Source of the DNA: Symsagittifera roscoffensis
Taxonomy: Eukaryota; Xenacoelomorpha; Acoela; Convolutidae
Assembly (NCBI RefSeq): GCF_963678635.1
Contig: NC_087065.1
Coordinates: 55,642,397 to 55,706,396 of the forward strand
Direction of reading: 5' to 3'
Length of the DNA stretch: 64,000 nucleotides
Shown here: positions 21,358-35,218 of the stretch, one piece after another
How the letters are laid out: every line of letters starts with the position of its first letter
How positions within the stretch are numbered: the first letter of the stretch is position 1
Notes under the pieces: model-generated
Database searches by the model: none
Seen by the model: the letters and a program-made list of their open reading frames with translations, nothing else
What the model was told of the DNA's origin: nothing
Translations under genes and position numbers: made by a program

Positions 21358-22035
21358 AGATATTTACGTTTCAACACAATCTTTTTCTAATGTTTTCCGA
21401 ACAACACACAAATCCATCCCCTCGCACAGGACCTCAGGATTTATTAGTAACACACAATGATTGTGAAGAAAACGAACAAAAAACACTACACAAATACGCT
21501 ATCAACCAAGTAACACAATGCGAATCAGAACCACAAGCTATAGAAAGCACAAATGTAATAGCAACACTATACTGAAAAACCCGATCAACAACATTAACAG
21601 GATACACGTTTACAGCAACATTTTCCGAAAAGAATGTACATTGCTCGCAATTCTCAAACGGAAATAAAAACCGACTAGAACACGAATCTTTCTATCAGAG
21701 TAATATAGAAAGATTACTACATCTTAACCCTCAAGATTGTAAGAAGGATTTTAGACGATTAAACGTAACAAAAAACGACGGAACGAATAAAAAACTTAGA
21801 AATTTTCAAGTTTTTCCAGACTCAGCACATCAAGCAGAACTTGAAAACACCAAGGTCACGTTAGACTAGACAGAAATTTCCCCTTTCATGGAACACACGG
21901 AAGACTGACATACGATCTACATGATAAACACTGGATAGCACATATAGGTATCAATGATCCCCCAATTGCAAAGCAGATACAAAAAATAAAGGATATAAAG
22001 AACTAAGGCTTTTTGACAGGAAAATACAACTTGAA
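21345..22035 (+). pseudogene. Env-like ORF, 5' part, block A
   Basis: Starts at the ATG overlapping ORF P. The open part 21345-21575 ends at a TGA, and further env sequence follows with frameshifts to the block junction at 22035. See block C. Confidence 0.6.
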
Positions 22036-22840
22036 AAGTAAAAATGAAATTTCTTAAAAAGAAAAATTTTAAGTAAGCAAAGACAAATTACACGAAAAAG
22101 GTTTTCAAAGCGTAGAAACGCAGTCTCTGAATCAGAAGTCAGCGATTTAGATGCACTCTACAAACTAAAAGATGCAGTAAATAAAAATCACTCAGTTCAT
22201 GATCAATTATACTTTTCCGATTCAGAAGCTACATCACATTCATCAAAACAAGGAAAAAGAAGAAATATTTAAAAAAATTCAGTACTCAATAGATCAGAAC
22301 CGCTATTCCGCACAATAATAGAACTACCAGGCATTGGAAGAAGAACTCGGACAAGAGACGATCTACGACTACGAAGGAACTTACCATTAAGTTTCATGGT
22401 CGTACGGCAAAAGCCAGACCAAACTTTTTTTTTAGGATTTTAAAAATAAAGAATTTAGAATTTCATTTGCAAACATAGAACCCTTGAAGAAAAATCTTCA
22501 AAGATTACTACAGGCGCTAAATCTTATTTACTTTTGTACAATAACAATTTAAAAAAACATCTCAAATCGTTCCCTCTAAATCTGCAGTAAAACTGAAAAA
22601 GATATCTGAAAAATATATTTATTGAAAAAAAAAAATAAAAATTAGTTGAAATGATCATTAATTATTAGTATATACAAATCATCCTGGCATCCCCCGCTTC
22701 ATCAGCTAAACATAATAGCAAATATTTAAACCACTAATATCATCAAACACTAAAATTTTTATCAAATAAATTTAAATTATCTTTAAAACCTTATCTAAAT
22801 TTTTATCTTTCTTTCATCTCAATTTATTCAATCTTAAACT

Positions 22841-22942
22841 AGATCATCAAGGCTTTGCTTGGATCTCCATTAAAAATCAAATTAAATCCATTTTATATCA
22901 TTAAACATTATATACTGATCATCAAGGCCTATCCTTGGATCA
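22841..22942 (+). promoter_or_regulatory. Twin leader hairpins, block B
   Basis: Exact duplicate of 10591-10692 carried by the block B duplication (offset 12250). Confidence 0.55.
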
Positions 22943-23154
22943 AAAAGAACAATTTTGTTCTCCCCCACCCAATAATAAAGTGTCTAACGACCTCAAACGT
23001 CGATTCACAACCCAACTTTTTTGAAAGACCCAGGAGTAATAGAAATTTTTCAATCACACTAGCCATTCAAATTAAGCTGAAAATCGAAGAACTTTGGTTA
23101 TTCATCTTTCACTTAATCCCCCCTCTTACCTGACCCAAAGAAAAGTAAAAATGA

Positions 23155-23406
23155 AATTTCTTAAAAAGAAAAATTTTAAGTAAGCAAAGACAAATTACAC
23201 GAAAAAAGTTTTCAAAGCGTAGAAACGCAGTCTCTGAATCAGAAGTCAGCGATTTAGATGCACTCTACAAACTAAAAGATGCAGTAAATAAAAATCACCC
23301 AGTTCATGATCAATTATACTTTTCCGATTCAGAAGCTACATCACATTCATCAAAACAAGGAAAAAGAAGAATAAAAAAAAATAAAAAAAAACCAGTACGT
23401 TTGTAA
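23155..23406 (+). pseudogene. ORF0, block B
   Basis: Duplicate of 10905-11186. One A fewer in the poly-A run shifts the frame, so it ends at a TAA at 23404-23406. A second fragment of it lies at about 22045-22265, at the block A/B junction. Confidence 0.4.
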
Positions 23407-23467
23407 AGTTGGAACAAACCAATCAGACACATTGAACATTACGCACTGACAGTCATAAAACGAAAAA

Positions 23468-24895
23468 ATGAGTCAAAGCCCAAGTGACGAAAGTCAAGAC
23501 GAAGACTCTGTTATCCCATTTTACATAATTTCACTCACTGAAGACAGAGGACAAACACAATTTTATCATAATCTAATCGCAAATATATTTGAACAAGGAA
23601 TTAGCCCATGTAAAGCAGAATTCCCTGAAATAAAAATCAAAAGACAAATTGTCGATCATTACATAAAAGGAATATGTAACTTAACATAGCAATATGGAAT
23701 TTACACCATAGAACTCAGTACAACAAGAAACTTCCATGGCAAATATGTTATCCAAACAGATGATGTCGATATAGAATTTTCAAAAGTATTCAAAGAATAC
23801 ATTAAAAACATACAACATCAAAATTCACGGTGAGCAAATTCAATTTTCACTAACGATGTTTTTGCAAAAATGTATAATTATTTATCTATACTAGAAAAGA
23901 AAGAAACCGAGAGCACATCACCGGTTCAAACTTCAAGACACACAAATAAAAGAAATGAAATTGCCGCATTCTCAGCATTTTAAAATACAATCCGTGAAAC
24001 TTTTTCAAATAACGAAAATTCACCAAATGTTAAACACGATTTACAACAAATCTTAGCATGGTTTAAAATTGACCATTTTACCCACAACATAGATTTAATT
24101 GCACAAGCAAGAAAAAATTTTAAACCCCAGAGAACAAATGATGAGACTGTCCTTGCCGAAAAATCAGATTATTTTTGGGACCCTGAATGGTCTCATCCAT
24201 CATTTCTGAATATTCCAATAGGCATCTTAAGTCAAGCAATCTGTACAATAACTATTCACAAACTTTATATAAAAGTAATCCCACTAACAATAGATGCGAC
24301 ACTTTTAAACTCTCATTCATTTTTACCTGATAGACGACAAAATAATAGTTTAAATTCAACTCTAGTACAACAAGAAAACTTAAATGGAACTAGAAATCTT
24401 GCACAACAAGATATTCAAACACCATCACATTTTATAAATGAAGAAATAGTTAAAACAATTGTAACAACCACACAACAGAGTATTTCACCAATACATCCAA
24501 ATCTTACAACGCCAAAACCAAAGACTTCAATGTTACCCCAAGTAACATTACAATCTACAGTTACAACCTCGGTTGCTCCAAAATATTCACATATGGATTA
24601 CCAAACATTTAAACCAATGACCAAACCACCGCAAAAACAAAGAATATTCACCAGATGTAATTTTACAGAACACAACTATAACTATGTAAAAAGATCGCAA
24701 ACATATAAACCTCCTCGTACAAATCAGCATAATCGTTCATTTTCACAACGACAAAATCTCCAACAACACACATCAATTTTCGTAATTTTTAATGATAACC
24801 CACGTATTCCAACAGACCCAAGTGAAAACTATCCATTTTTTCAACAAAATAAAAATAGTAAAAAACTATACCAATATATACAAAAAACACCTTAG
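23468..24895 (+). pseudogene. Gag N-terminal region, block B
   Basis: Duplicate of block A with the same TAG (23687-23689) plus further damage: a TGA near 23831, a frame break near 23980 and scattered substitutions. The last part (24530-24895) is open. Because of one extra T it stays in frame through a TAG into the following Gln/His-rich segment, which shows the ancestral frame continued there. Confidence 0.55.
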
Positions 24896-25399
24896 TATAC
24901 ACATAATTATCATTCATCAGATGATGACGATTTTCATGACCAAAAACATCAACAAAATTTTCAAAACCAAAGACTCCAGTCTTATCACGTAAATCAACCA
25001 GATATTTTTGAACCATATACACGAGAACAACTAAGCGACAAACTATATTAAACTACAAATATCAAAATAATAATTTTTATTCACAAAATCGAGCAAATAC
25101 TGATTATTATCAACCAACGCAAATGCAAAACGAAATACCACTACCATATTATTTGCAATAACATGAGATAACAAAAACCAACTGACAAAATTTTCACAAA
25201 TGCCAAATGCAGCAGAATCACTACAAATTACTATGAATCCATACTTCATGGGTGGATCATGAATAACATCAAATAAACCACTAATGGTAATCACAGGCAC
25301 AGACCCTGAGTTTTCTGTAGAAGACTATTTAAATGCAGTCACAGCAAATTTAAGTTTAAATATCGGACCTGAACCAATTATTACACCACTCCATCAAAA

Positions 25400-26056
25400 T
25401 TGGATACATTGACAGCGTTTATCCAAACAACACTTGATGGCGCAGCTCAGAAATGGTTTTCAGTTTTACCAATAGATATGAAAACAAATTGGAAAAGATT
25501 TACAGAAGAATTTTCAAAAATGTTTGATTCTGAAAGAAATAAACAACACCAAAGAGTTTTATGCAATGAAATTTGCAGACTACCAAACGAAAAAATTAAA
25601 CAATTGGCAGTTAGAATCGAAACATTAGTTCGAAAAGCATATTTCCTAAACACTCATGATTATAAAAACGCGAAAATGACAGAAATTTCAATTTTGATTC
25701 TAACACCCCAACTAAGAAAAATAGCTATAAAAAAGAGAGCATCACATCCCTCTACAATTCGAGATCCAGAATTAGATTTCAGAAAACTAGTTGACAAATT
25801 AGAACAAGCAGAAATCACAATGAAACTTGAAGAAACAGAAAATCTTAAACTACAATACGTTAATAGAATCGAAACAAATACCACACAAATAAACAACATA
25901 CACAATTCAGATGTAGACCTAACTGAAAAAATCACTGAAATTTTGAACATATATGAGAAAAATCCCAATTTCAAAGGCAAACCATCGTTCAAGAAATGGT
26001 GGAATTATTGTCGAAGATACGGACATAGCATTGCCGAATGTACACAAAAACAATAA
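25400..26056 (+). pseudogene. Gag capsid core and zinc knuckle, block B
   Basis: This is a 218-codon open frame that, unlike block A, keeps the segment before the core signature intact (FIQTTLDGAAQKWFSVLP). It ends at a TAA just after the knuckle, where block A has CAA. The same Trp replaces the first knuckle Cys. Overall identity with block A is high. Confidence 0.78.
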
Positions 26057-26156
26057 AATAACCAAAATAAACCCCAAAAGTACAAAGAACCAAACAAATC
26101 ATTCTACCAATACATGAAAAAGGATCAAAATTTACCACACAAAAATATACATACTA

Positions 26157-26534
26157 ATGACAGCTCTGGTAAACCACTCCCAAAAATTTCAAAATACTCA
26201 AGAAACCAATCGCCCTAATCATAGAGGTAGATCACCAGAACAACGAAATTCACAAAATTTCTCACAAAATAGATACAGTCGATCAAATAGCCAAAAAAAC
26301 CAGTATAGAAACAACTATTCACGATCAAATTCAAAGAGAAGAGAATTTTTTGATACCAGTTTCCATTTACATTCTAGGAATAGACACTATTCAAACGATA
26401 GATCACGTAATTCATCATACAATAGAAATAGAAACTACTCAAATAACAAAAATAGAAGTTATTCAAATAACAGAAACCAACTTATCAAAACAGTAGATCA
26501 AAAAACAATTCCTACAACAGATCTAATTATCTAG
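26157..26534 (+). CDS. Arg/Ser-rich region after Gag, block B
   Basis: Duplicate of 13907-14284 with the same length and the same frame offset to the Gag core. A few residues differ and all repeats are kept. Confidence 0.5.
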   Translation: MTALVNHSQKFQNTQETNRPNHRGRSPEQRNSQNFSQNRYSRSNSQKNQYRNNYSRSNSKRREFFDTSFHLHSRNRHYSNDRSRNSSYNRNRNYSNNKNRSYSNNRNQLIKTVDQKTIPTTDLII

Positions 26535-26842
26535 GAAACAATAACAATTACTATAATAGGTCAAGAATCAACTCACAAAATAGGAATCCCAACTAAAACA
26601 ACCGAAGAAATTATTCTTAATCCCCTTATCGAAACAACAATCGTTACCCCGATTCCCAACACAAATATAGAAGTAACACACCAAAACATCAGCGACAAAT
26701 TAATCAGGTACAAACAACTGAAGAAACAACTTCAGATCCCCCTGGTATCGACAACACAGAAAGTACCGAACTACAATTAAACCACATTAATTGTGAATCA
26801 ACAGACAGCGAGAGTGATACAAATAACACTATCTCAGTTAAT

Positions 26843-27430
26843 ATGATCACATTCGAAAACGACTACGAACCCATTATATACGAACAACCCTTTAGTTCAC
26901 ACAATTACGAAAATCAATCGGAACTTCTTCAAGACTACTATACTAGACCCATAAGAAACGATGTATCAATTGAACAGAATGTAAACGAAATAAATACAGT
27001 AGTCAATAACGAAAAACAACGCTCAAGTACAAATCACATTTACCAAAATATACAAAAAGAAAAGCCAAGAGAAAAAATTTGGACAACCTTATTTCTCTTA
27101 GAAAGCCCAAAAAGTAAAGAATTATAACCACCCGATCTTGAAAAAGATTTTTTAATTGATTCAGGAGCAGAATTAAATTTTATTAACATCCCTACTTGGA
27201 ATGAAATTAAATTCTAACACCTATAAAGACCGCCAGTAAATTAGCAACAGCACAAGGATCAACATTAGTAAATTAAGGAAAAATCCAACTTTTCCTTGTT
27301 CCCACTAGAACAATGGAACAAAATAAAATACTAAATAAACCATTTAAGCAAACATTTCACATTACAGACATAAAACACAAATCATTGGCATACCATTCAT
27401 AACTAAGTATATTCCAACAATCAACATTTT
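26843..27430 (+). pseudogene. Retropepsin (protease) region, block B
   Basis: Same organisation and the same TAA before DSGA as block A (27125-27127). Two nearby substitutions give DSGAELNF, and an extra TAA occurs at about 27274. Confidence 0.73.
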
Positions 27431-27651
27431 GAATAGCAAACTCCATATAAAGGATAAATACACAAAGACAAAAAAAACACATCCTTATTATTCTTCCAAA
27501 GATTAACAAACAACCACCATTTTGCTCCAAGTTTTACCCTATTTACAATCAGGAACGAAAATACCTGAAACCACTATCAAGAAATGTATATAACTTTTCA
27601 ATCAAACAAGTCCACCAGTACGATAAGGACCAAAACAAACAACATCTCTTT

Positions 27652-28631
27652 ATGTCTGACCTTGAATTTAAGCCAATCCATAAATTTTTTAGAATCACAA
27701 TTTCATCCATAAAATACATGAAACATTCAAACTCAGATATTATTTCATTGCACGTATATAAAATTTCACCATACCAGATAACGCTACCCTTAAGACTCTT
27801 AGGATACTGTGAAACAAATGCTACAACTTCACACACAAATGAAGTAGCATATCGAGTCAACAATATACTACAATTACTAGATATATGTCAATCAACAATT
27901 CTTGAAGAAAAATTATCAATAAACAACATAATAAGCAACGAAAAAAGAAACACCGACTACTTCACAAAAACACCATATTTTAAACCGACGTTTAAAATAT
28001 CACATCATACGAAAGAACAACAAAAGTTTCTAACAATGTTTAATTTTCAACATTCCCAAATAACACAAAAAGAATTCGATAAATTAGCCGAACTGTTATA
28101 AAAATTTCCAACAGTTTATACAACATCTATATTCGATATTGGAAAAATTAGTTCACCGCTATATTTACCTTTAAAACGTGACGCAGTTTTCAAAAAACAA
28201 CGAGCAAGTAAAGTACCGATACATTTACAAGATAAAGTAAACAGACTACTTGACATTTTAGAACAATATGAAATTATATCACCAGTAAACAAAGAAGAAC
28301 AACCAAAAGGTAACACCATTATCAACCCAGTTACCATCTTAGCTAAAGGAGAATCACTAAAAATTGTTCTAGATGCTAGATACCTCAATTCGCTAATTGA
28401 CGAAACAAAATGTAATTGGCCCATTGAACCTATTCAAGTAATTCTAACAAAAATAAATGGTAAATACTTCACAACCGCAGATATGAATAGTGCATACAAT
28501 CAAATGCCACTAGATAAACAGTCACGACGATTAACACAATTTGTTATTGGAAATCAACAATACGAATTTAATAGAATATTCTATGGTATTTCCATAGGAC
28601 CAGCAGCTTTTTCAGCTTTTAACGAGTAAAA
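27652..28631 (+). pseudogene. Reverse transcriptase, fingers and palm, block B
   Basis: Duplicate of 15403-16380 with the same TAA (28099-28101). It ends at the block B deletion just after GPAAFSAF, so the YLDD half is missing. Confidence 0.86.
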
Positions 28632-28668
28632 TTCTTCTCGTTTTTCTCTATCTGTGAACAACCTTTTA

Positions 28669-29780
28669 ACCCAGCACCACATTGTAATGCTTACTACGCA
28701 TACACAACACTTTACGAACATTGGATAGCTCAGTTCGGACTACCAGAAATACTAGTCACAGATAACGGTACAGAATTCATTAACAATGAAATCATCACAT
28801 TATGCCACCTATATAATATCAAACATAAACCACGTACATCTCATGCACCTTGGACAGATGGATTAGTCGAAGGTATGAACCGTTCACTACAAGAATACCT
28901 CAGATGCATCATTAATGGAAATGATACACGATATACTGAATGGTCAACAGATGCAAAATTATTCCCATTATTCTATAATTCACAAAATACAACAACCTTA
29001 GGAATGTCACCATACGAAATGGGTTTTAATCAAAAGCCACGAAAACCAATCATGTTTACAGCAAACGCTCATAAAAATGCACAAGGTTATTGTCAAACCA
29101 ACAAGGATTCATTTTGTTATAACCTACCGTTACACACACATGATGAAGACCACTTTCATCATCCACAAATTTTTGAAATTAGCTTCCGGTACACATACCG
29201 AACGGATTTTAAAAAGAGATAAAAAACACAATGAAATCTACCAAAAAGTAACAAAAAAAATGTTACAAAGGCAAAATATAAATAACCAAATTAATTCACG
29301 CTTCATGACAGCCACAGACTCAAAAATTTGTTTTAATAGCTAAATTTAATACACAAAAAGGAATATCCAAAAAATTACAACCACTTTGAAAAAGACCATA
29401 CCAAATAATTGATAAACCTACTGAAGTAACATACAAACTTACTGACTCCAGCAAGAAAGAAATCATACAACACCGTAACAACCTTTTATCTTATTATCCC
29501 AAGGAATACGCACTTCGCGAATTAACTCAAATATATTCTTTCACAGGGGTACACATAGTTCAAAATAACCCACAAATAGAACAAAATCAACATGTTAATA
29601 CTACCAAAAATACAAAAACAGTTCAACAGCAGAATATAGACCCTCAAAAATCAAACACACCAGAACCGAAAACACCTGAAAAAGAAAGGAAAAATAGAAA
29701 ATTAACAGAAAAAATTTTACTACAAGATCAACAACAAAAATCCAAACATAGAGAATCATCAACCACGGAAAAACTATAAA
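28669..29780 (+). pseudogene. Integrase core and C-terminus, block B
   Basis: Resumes at the equivalent of 18255, just after the first catalytic Asp region. It therefore has the second Asp (TDNGTEF) and the Glu segment but no zinc domain. The open part 28875-29222 and the tail match block A closely. Confidence 0.82.
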
Positions 29781-30409
29781 ACATTCATCTCACGCTCTAA
29801 AATATTAAAGAAAGTTGAATTTCAGAATCAACCTTGATTTAAGATTAAGGTAAACATTCTTTTAAATCACTTTACACCTTCACATTTCTGTAAAAACATG
29901 CTGAAAATAACCTTGATCAATTCTACTTCAAATTCAACCAATAGAAACTGTTCAAATTGTCACCTTTCTATCTCTAACACAAACTTATTTAGCCGATAGA
30001 AATTAATCTCCAGGCATATCTATAACTATAACTTTACAACCTCCAGGTCAAAAATAAGCAACTCGCTAAAACTTGACAACTAAAATAAACACTACTTCAA
30101 TATTATAACCCTCCTCTATCAGATAATGCAAAAATCAACAAAAACCTCAACCTCAAAAGTCCCCCAACCAAAAATGGCAAATTAGCCTAAAGTAAAAAAG
30201 ACCCATGATCATTTGGCCTAAAGTACAAATATTTCAAAGATACCCCCATTTATTCAACAAGTGAAAACAAAACTATGAAGACCTGCCGAACACCAAAAAA
30301 TTTTTTACTTAAACTCAACCCAATTGTCAGAAATCAATAAATAATCCAACCACACTTGAATTTCGCCTCAAAACTTTAAAAAAAATTCGACGAACAAATC
30401 ACTTCGTAA

Positions 30410-30733
30410 ATGCTTCTTTCCATAAAAGTTGATAACATAAAACAAAAAACTTCTAAACTTCTTCACAAATTTTTCAATCTATTTCAATTTTTGATATACT
30501 TTTTCAATGAAACTTTTGAATTCATAAAAATAATTTCTATAATTTTTTGCAATCTTTTTTTAAATTTCTATTCCCTATTTGAAATATTTTTAATCACATT
30601 TTTAATCACCCTCATCATGACAATGTGCAGATGTATAACAAAGGCAATAGTCACCTTTGCCCAAGCAACCATCCTCTTGATACTCTTTATTAAAGAATAT
30701 TATAATGAACACAAATTTTCCAGAAAAAATTAA
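30410..30733 (+). CDS. Small membrane ORF, block B
   Basis: Same length (107 codons) as block A with several substitutions, mostly conservative (Ile/Leu/Phe exchanges), and no stop. Confidence 0.5.
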   Translation: MLLSIKVDNIKQKTSKLLHKFFNLFQFLIYFFNETFEFIKIISIIFCNLFLNFYSLFEIFLITFLITLIMTMCRCITKAIVTFAQATILLILFIKEYYNEHKFSRKN

Positions 30734-30950
30734 AATTCAGATATTTTTTCAAAATTAATAATCAACCACCACATCCCAAGAAAACCCAATAATACCTACA
30801 ACTACAAACAATCCTCGAACATCATCATGCATTTCTTTTCAAGTCAATCCATACACCTTTGATGAACGACACGCACGCTTATCAGAACCGCTAGAACCAG
30901 TTCATCGACAAGCATCTTTAAGTGAACCAACATAAAATTTAAAACCCATC

Positions 30951-31830
30951 TTGCAACAAGACCTCAATAGAGTTAGACATATTAGCCAAAAACAAAATAC
31001 ACCTGAGATACATAGACAAATTATACATCCGCGAAGAAATAAAAAATTTCAAACCCCCAGAGTTCATTTTAATATACCTCAATCACCAACACCAACTACC
31101 TCAGAACTTTCAAGCAGTACACTACCAGAAAATCCCACACTTCTTTCACAACAAAGCATCTCAAATATACCCTCAGACTACCTAGTTCAACCCCCACATC
31201 ACAAGAAATCCGAGAAAACCCTTTCAATCCCCCAGATACCACAGAAAGACCACCATATTGGACAACACACTCATATACACAAGGTAAACCGAACATAGTA
31301 AATGAAGCAATATATATTTCTTCTGATACAACATTATCATCATTACCAGAAACACTCTCACTTCCGTCAACACTATCAATAAGTCAAGTCTCACCACACT
31401 TTTTGCTTTAAATTTTCCAAACAACCTCGACGCTAGATACCGAGAACAATCATCGTCAACTATTCCTTTACGATTAGATTGGAATACTTTCGTAGCACCT
31501 CCCCCACTATTTGGACAACATCAAGAAAGTAACCGACTCTATAGTTGGGCACTTGATAGATTGCAATATAGACAAGATATCCTAGAAGATATCCGAGAAC
31601 ATAACATTCAAATACTTCAACAAAACAGTCTTCAATTAAAGTTTGAAATCACAGTCAAACTTAATAATATTGTTCAACACCCTTTTACCCTAAGTCCACG
31701 AAACATAACAGCTCAATCACTACCTCCTCCATTTTTAACAACTGAAGTAATATATAAATACGATAGATACACTAAAAACACAATTGGATATATCACATTC
31801 TATAACCCATACTCCGGATGTATATTTTAA
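30951..31830 (+). pseudogene. Pro/Ser-rich ORF P, block B
   Basis: Broken copy: the first 115 codons run to a frame change near 31200, and the last 89 codons (31561-31830) are open. Confidence 0.5.
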
Positions 31831-34147
31831 AAATATTTACGTTTCAACACCATCTTTTCTAATTTTTTCCGAACAACATACAAATCCATCCCCTCGCACA
31901 GGACCTCAGGATTTATTAGTAACACACAATGATTGTGAAGAAAACGAACAAAAAACACTACACAAATACGCTAACAACCAAGTAACACAATGCGAATCAG
32001 AACCACAAGCTATAGAAAGCACAAATGTAATAGCAACACTATACTCAAAAGCCCGATCAACAACAATAACAGGATACAAGTTTACAGCAACATTTTCCGA
32101 AAAGAATGTACATTGCTCGCAATTCTCAAACGGAAATAAAAACCGACTAGAACACGAATCTTTCTATCAGAGTAATATAGAAAGATTACTACATGTTAAC
32201 CCTCAAGATTGTAAGAATGATTTTAGACGATTAAACGTAACACAAAACGACGGAACGAATAGAAAACTTGTACATTTTCAAGTTTTTCCAGACTCAGCAC
32301 ATCAAGCAGAACTTGAAAAACACCAAGGTCACATTAGACTAGACAGAAATTTCCCCTTTCATGGAACACACGGAAGACTGACATACGATCTACATGATAA
32401 ACACTGGATACCACATATAGGTATCAATGATCCCCCAATTGCAAAGCAGATACAAAAAATAAAGGATATCAAGAAATGAGGCTTTTTGACTGGAAAATAC
32501 AACTTGAAAAAGTACAACTAACACGAGATTTAGAAGACGACACAATCCTTTACTAAGGCATTAGACTTCCTTGCAAAAATGACCAAGGATATTGCGATCC
32601 TACAACATGCACACAAACAACCATAGTAAGATTTCCTGAAGAAACCTGCACAGTTTTCCAGGTTGCAAAAATACACGCTAGAATAATTAAATTTCACCAA
32701 AAATGTTTTATTGAATCAATCCCATTTGAAAAAGTAAATCCAATTGACAGACTAAGTACTAACTTTAGAAACATCCATAATATAGAAAACAAATTGACAA
32801 GTTTTCAAATATTTCACGAAGCGGAATTTGCATGTAAATACAAAAACCCACTCTACAAAACACAATTCTCCGAAATACTTGTTGAATACGACGAAAAAAA
32901 CAAATTTTGACCCCTATGCAACACGTCACCTAATAAACGAAGATACATCATACATCCCAGTGAACCTCCGCAAAAACGCAGGAAATCCTGGTGGAAGACT
33001 TGAACCATACGACAGTGAAAGCACACGTTTACAAGAACTATCATTAATGAATAATACCTATTTTGGCGCAATAAATTATGACAATCACTTAGATATGAAA
33101 TTAAACTACACAATTACTAGAACTTTCCAAGAAATGTCACTTTCTGAATTAGAAACACTCCATCAACTATGCGAATTAGAAATAACACAAATTCTACAGT
33201 CACTCGCATTAGCAGTACTCAAAATACCATACGCAGGATATTTTTTATCCGGAAATAGATCAAATTTCCTTGACTATGAGGGAAAAATTTTATGGTTTTA
33301 TACTTGCACCAAAAAAATATCACCACTATATGTTTTCGAAGACAAACGTTGTTACAAAAGAATCCACATATTCTACCAAAATAAAGTACATTTTGTTGAT
33401 ACACTTTCAAGACGAACATATTTTTGGGATACCGCAGTCCCATGTGGATCAGAAAATAGCCACAACGTCGTACAGTTAAATCCTGACGAAGATAAATACT
33501 ATCTATTTGCACCATACCCTACACTCATGCAGCCACTAAAAAAGTTTTCACCAGAAAGCATTCGATCTATTGCTCGCAACCCAAAAATCGATTTACAATA
33601 ATCAATCGGTATATATTCTAAATCCGATATACAACATCACATTAGAACACAACAGTTTCAAGAACTACTGACACAAATGGACACTATACAACGACAATCA
33701 AAAGATCAAAAATTACGAAAACTTGCAGAAACAGCAGGATTTTCAGATATTTACGCACAAGATTACAGCGAATATTTTAAAGACATCAAAGACTACATAT
33801 ATTTAAACAGTGAAAAATATCGACCACAAGATATATCACAAATCAATATTTTTAGTTTTGTAAACTTGAAAAACGAAGCCTTAGCCTTTCTAGGATGGCC
33901 ATATTACATCTTAGAAAGATTGACTATCTTATAATCAATGTTTAATTTTATTGGATTTTTTTCTCATTACTAAAAGGAATCTATAACACATGCGCAAAAC
34001 ATACACAAATAAACAGACAAGCCAGCGTAGCACGCATATTATTTGCAGGATTTTTTGGAATATTTTCTTCATCAATAAATGAAATCCTCCTAGATGCACA
34101 AATTAAAGAATACAATACAAAACTATCAACAAATCCAAACACATACG
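31784..34147 (+). pseudogene. Env-like ORF, block B
   Basis: Open parts are 31784-32479, 32828-33601 and 33677-33934, separated by frameshifts and a TAA at 33599-33601. A one-base difference at the start puts the first part in frame with the end of ORF P. Relative to block C it keeps a 72-bp segment at 33078-33149 and lacks about 20 bp near 32895. It is cut at 34147, inside the region after the membrane-proximal part. Confidence 0.62.
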
Positions 34148-35218
34148 ATAATCACAACACTTTACAAACATTGGATAGCTCAATTCGGACTACCAGAAAT
34201 ACTAGTCACAGATAACGGCACAGAATTCATTAACAATGAAATCGTCACATTATGCCACCTACATAATATCAAACATAAACCACGTTTATCTCATGCACCT
34301 TGGACAGATGGATTAGTTGAAGGTATGAACCGTTCACTACAAGAATACCTCAGATGCATCATTAATGGAAATGATACACGATCTACTGAATGGTCAACAG
34401 ATGTAAAATTTTTCCCATTATCCTATAATTCACAAATTACAACAACCTTAGGAATGTTTTTTAATCAAAAGCCACGAAAACCAATCATGTTTACAGCAAA
34501 GCTCATAAAAATGCACAAGGTTATTGTCAAACCAACAAGGGTTCAATTTGTAATAACCTACCGTTACACACACATGATGAAGACCACTTTCATCATCCAC
34601 AAATTTTGAAATTAGCTTCCGGTATACATACCGAACGGATTTTGAAAAGAGATAAAAAACACAATGAAATCTACCAAAAAGTAACAAAAAAATGTTACAA
34701 AGGCAAAATATAAATAACCAAATTAATTCACGCTTCATGACAGCCACAGATTCAAAAATTTGTTCTAATAGCTAAATTTAATACACAAAAAAGAATATCC
34801 AAAAAATTACAACCACTTTGAAAAAGACCATACCAAATAATTGATAAACCTACTGAAGTAACATACAAACTTAGTGACTCCAGCAAGAAAGAAATCATAC
34901 AACAACGTACACCGTAACAACCTTTTACCTTATTATCCCAAGGAACACGCACTTCGCGAATTAACTCAATTATATTCTTTCACAGGGGTACACATAGTTC
35001 AAAATAACCCACAAGTAGAACAAAATCAACATGATAATACTACCAAAAATACAAAAACAATTCAACAGCAGAATATAGACCCTCAAAGATCAAACACACC
35101 AGAACCAAAAACACCTCAAAAAGAAAGGAAAAATAGAAAATTAACAAAAAAATTTTTACTACAAGATCAACAACAAAAATCCAAACATAGAGAATCATCA
35201 ACCACGATAAAACTATAA
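34148..35218 (+). pseudogene. Integrase core and C-terminus, block C
   Basis: An open frame spans the junction (34094-34609): late-env-derived residues, then integrase from YKHWIAQFGLPEI through TDNGTEF and the Glu segment. This is an artificial fusion made by the rearrangement. Small deletions relative to blocks A and B (near 34457) remove the SPYEMG part. The Lys/Gln-rich tail is open at 34874-35218. Confidence 0.82.

Larger units (their letters stand above)
9556..22035 (+). mobile_element. Block A: LTR to start of env
   Basis: This is the most complete 5' two-thirds: LTR, leader, Gag, all pol domains, membrane ORF, Pro-rich ORF and the first part of env. It breaks off at 22033-22040, where env sequence joins leader sequence (equivalent to 10895) across an 8-bp shared GAAAAGTA. 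Confidence 0.85.
22036..34147 (+). mobile_element. Block B: leader to late env, with pol deletion
   Basis: It starts with 230 bp of leader (22036-22265). It then steps back, with about 20 bp of filler, to a more upstream leader point (22286 equals 10036) and runs on through Gag and RT. At 28630 it skips about 1.87 kb (end of RT, RNase H, integrase N-terminus), then continues from integrase core to late env. It ends at about 34147, where env joins integrase again around a shared ACAACACTTTA. Confidence 0.85.
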
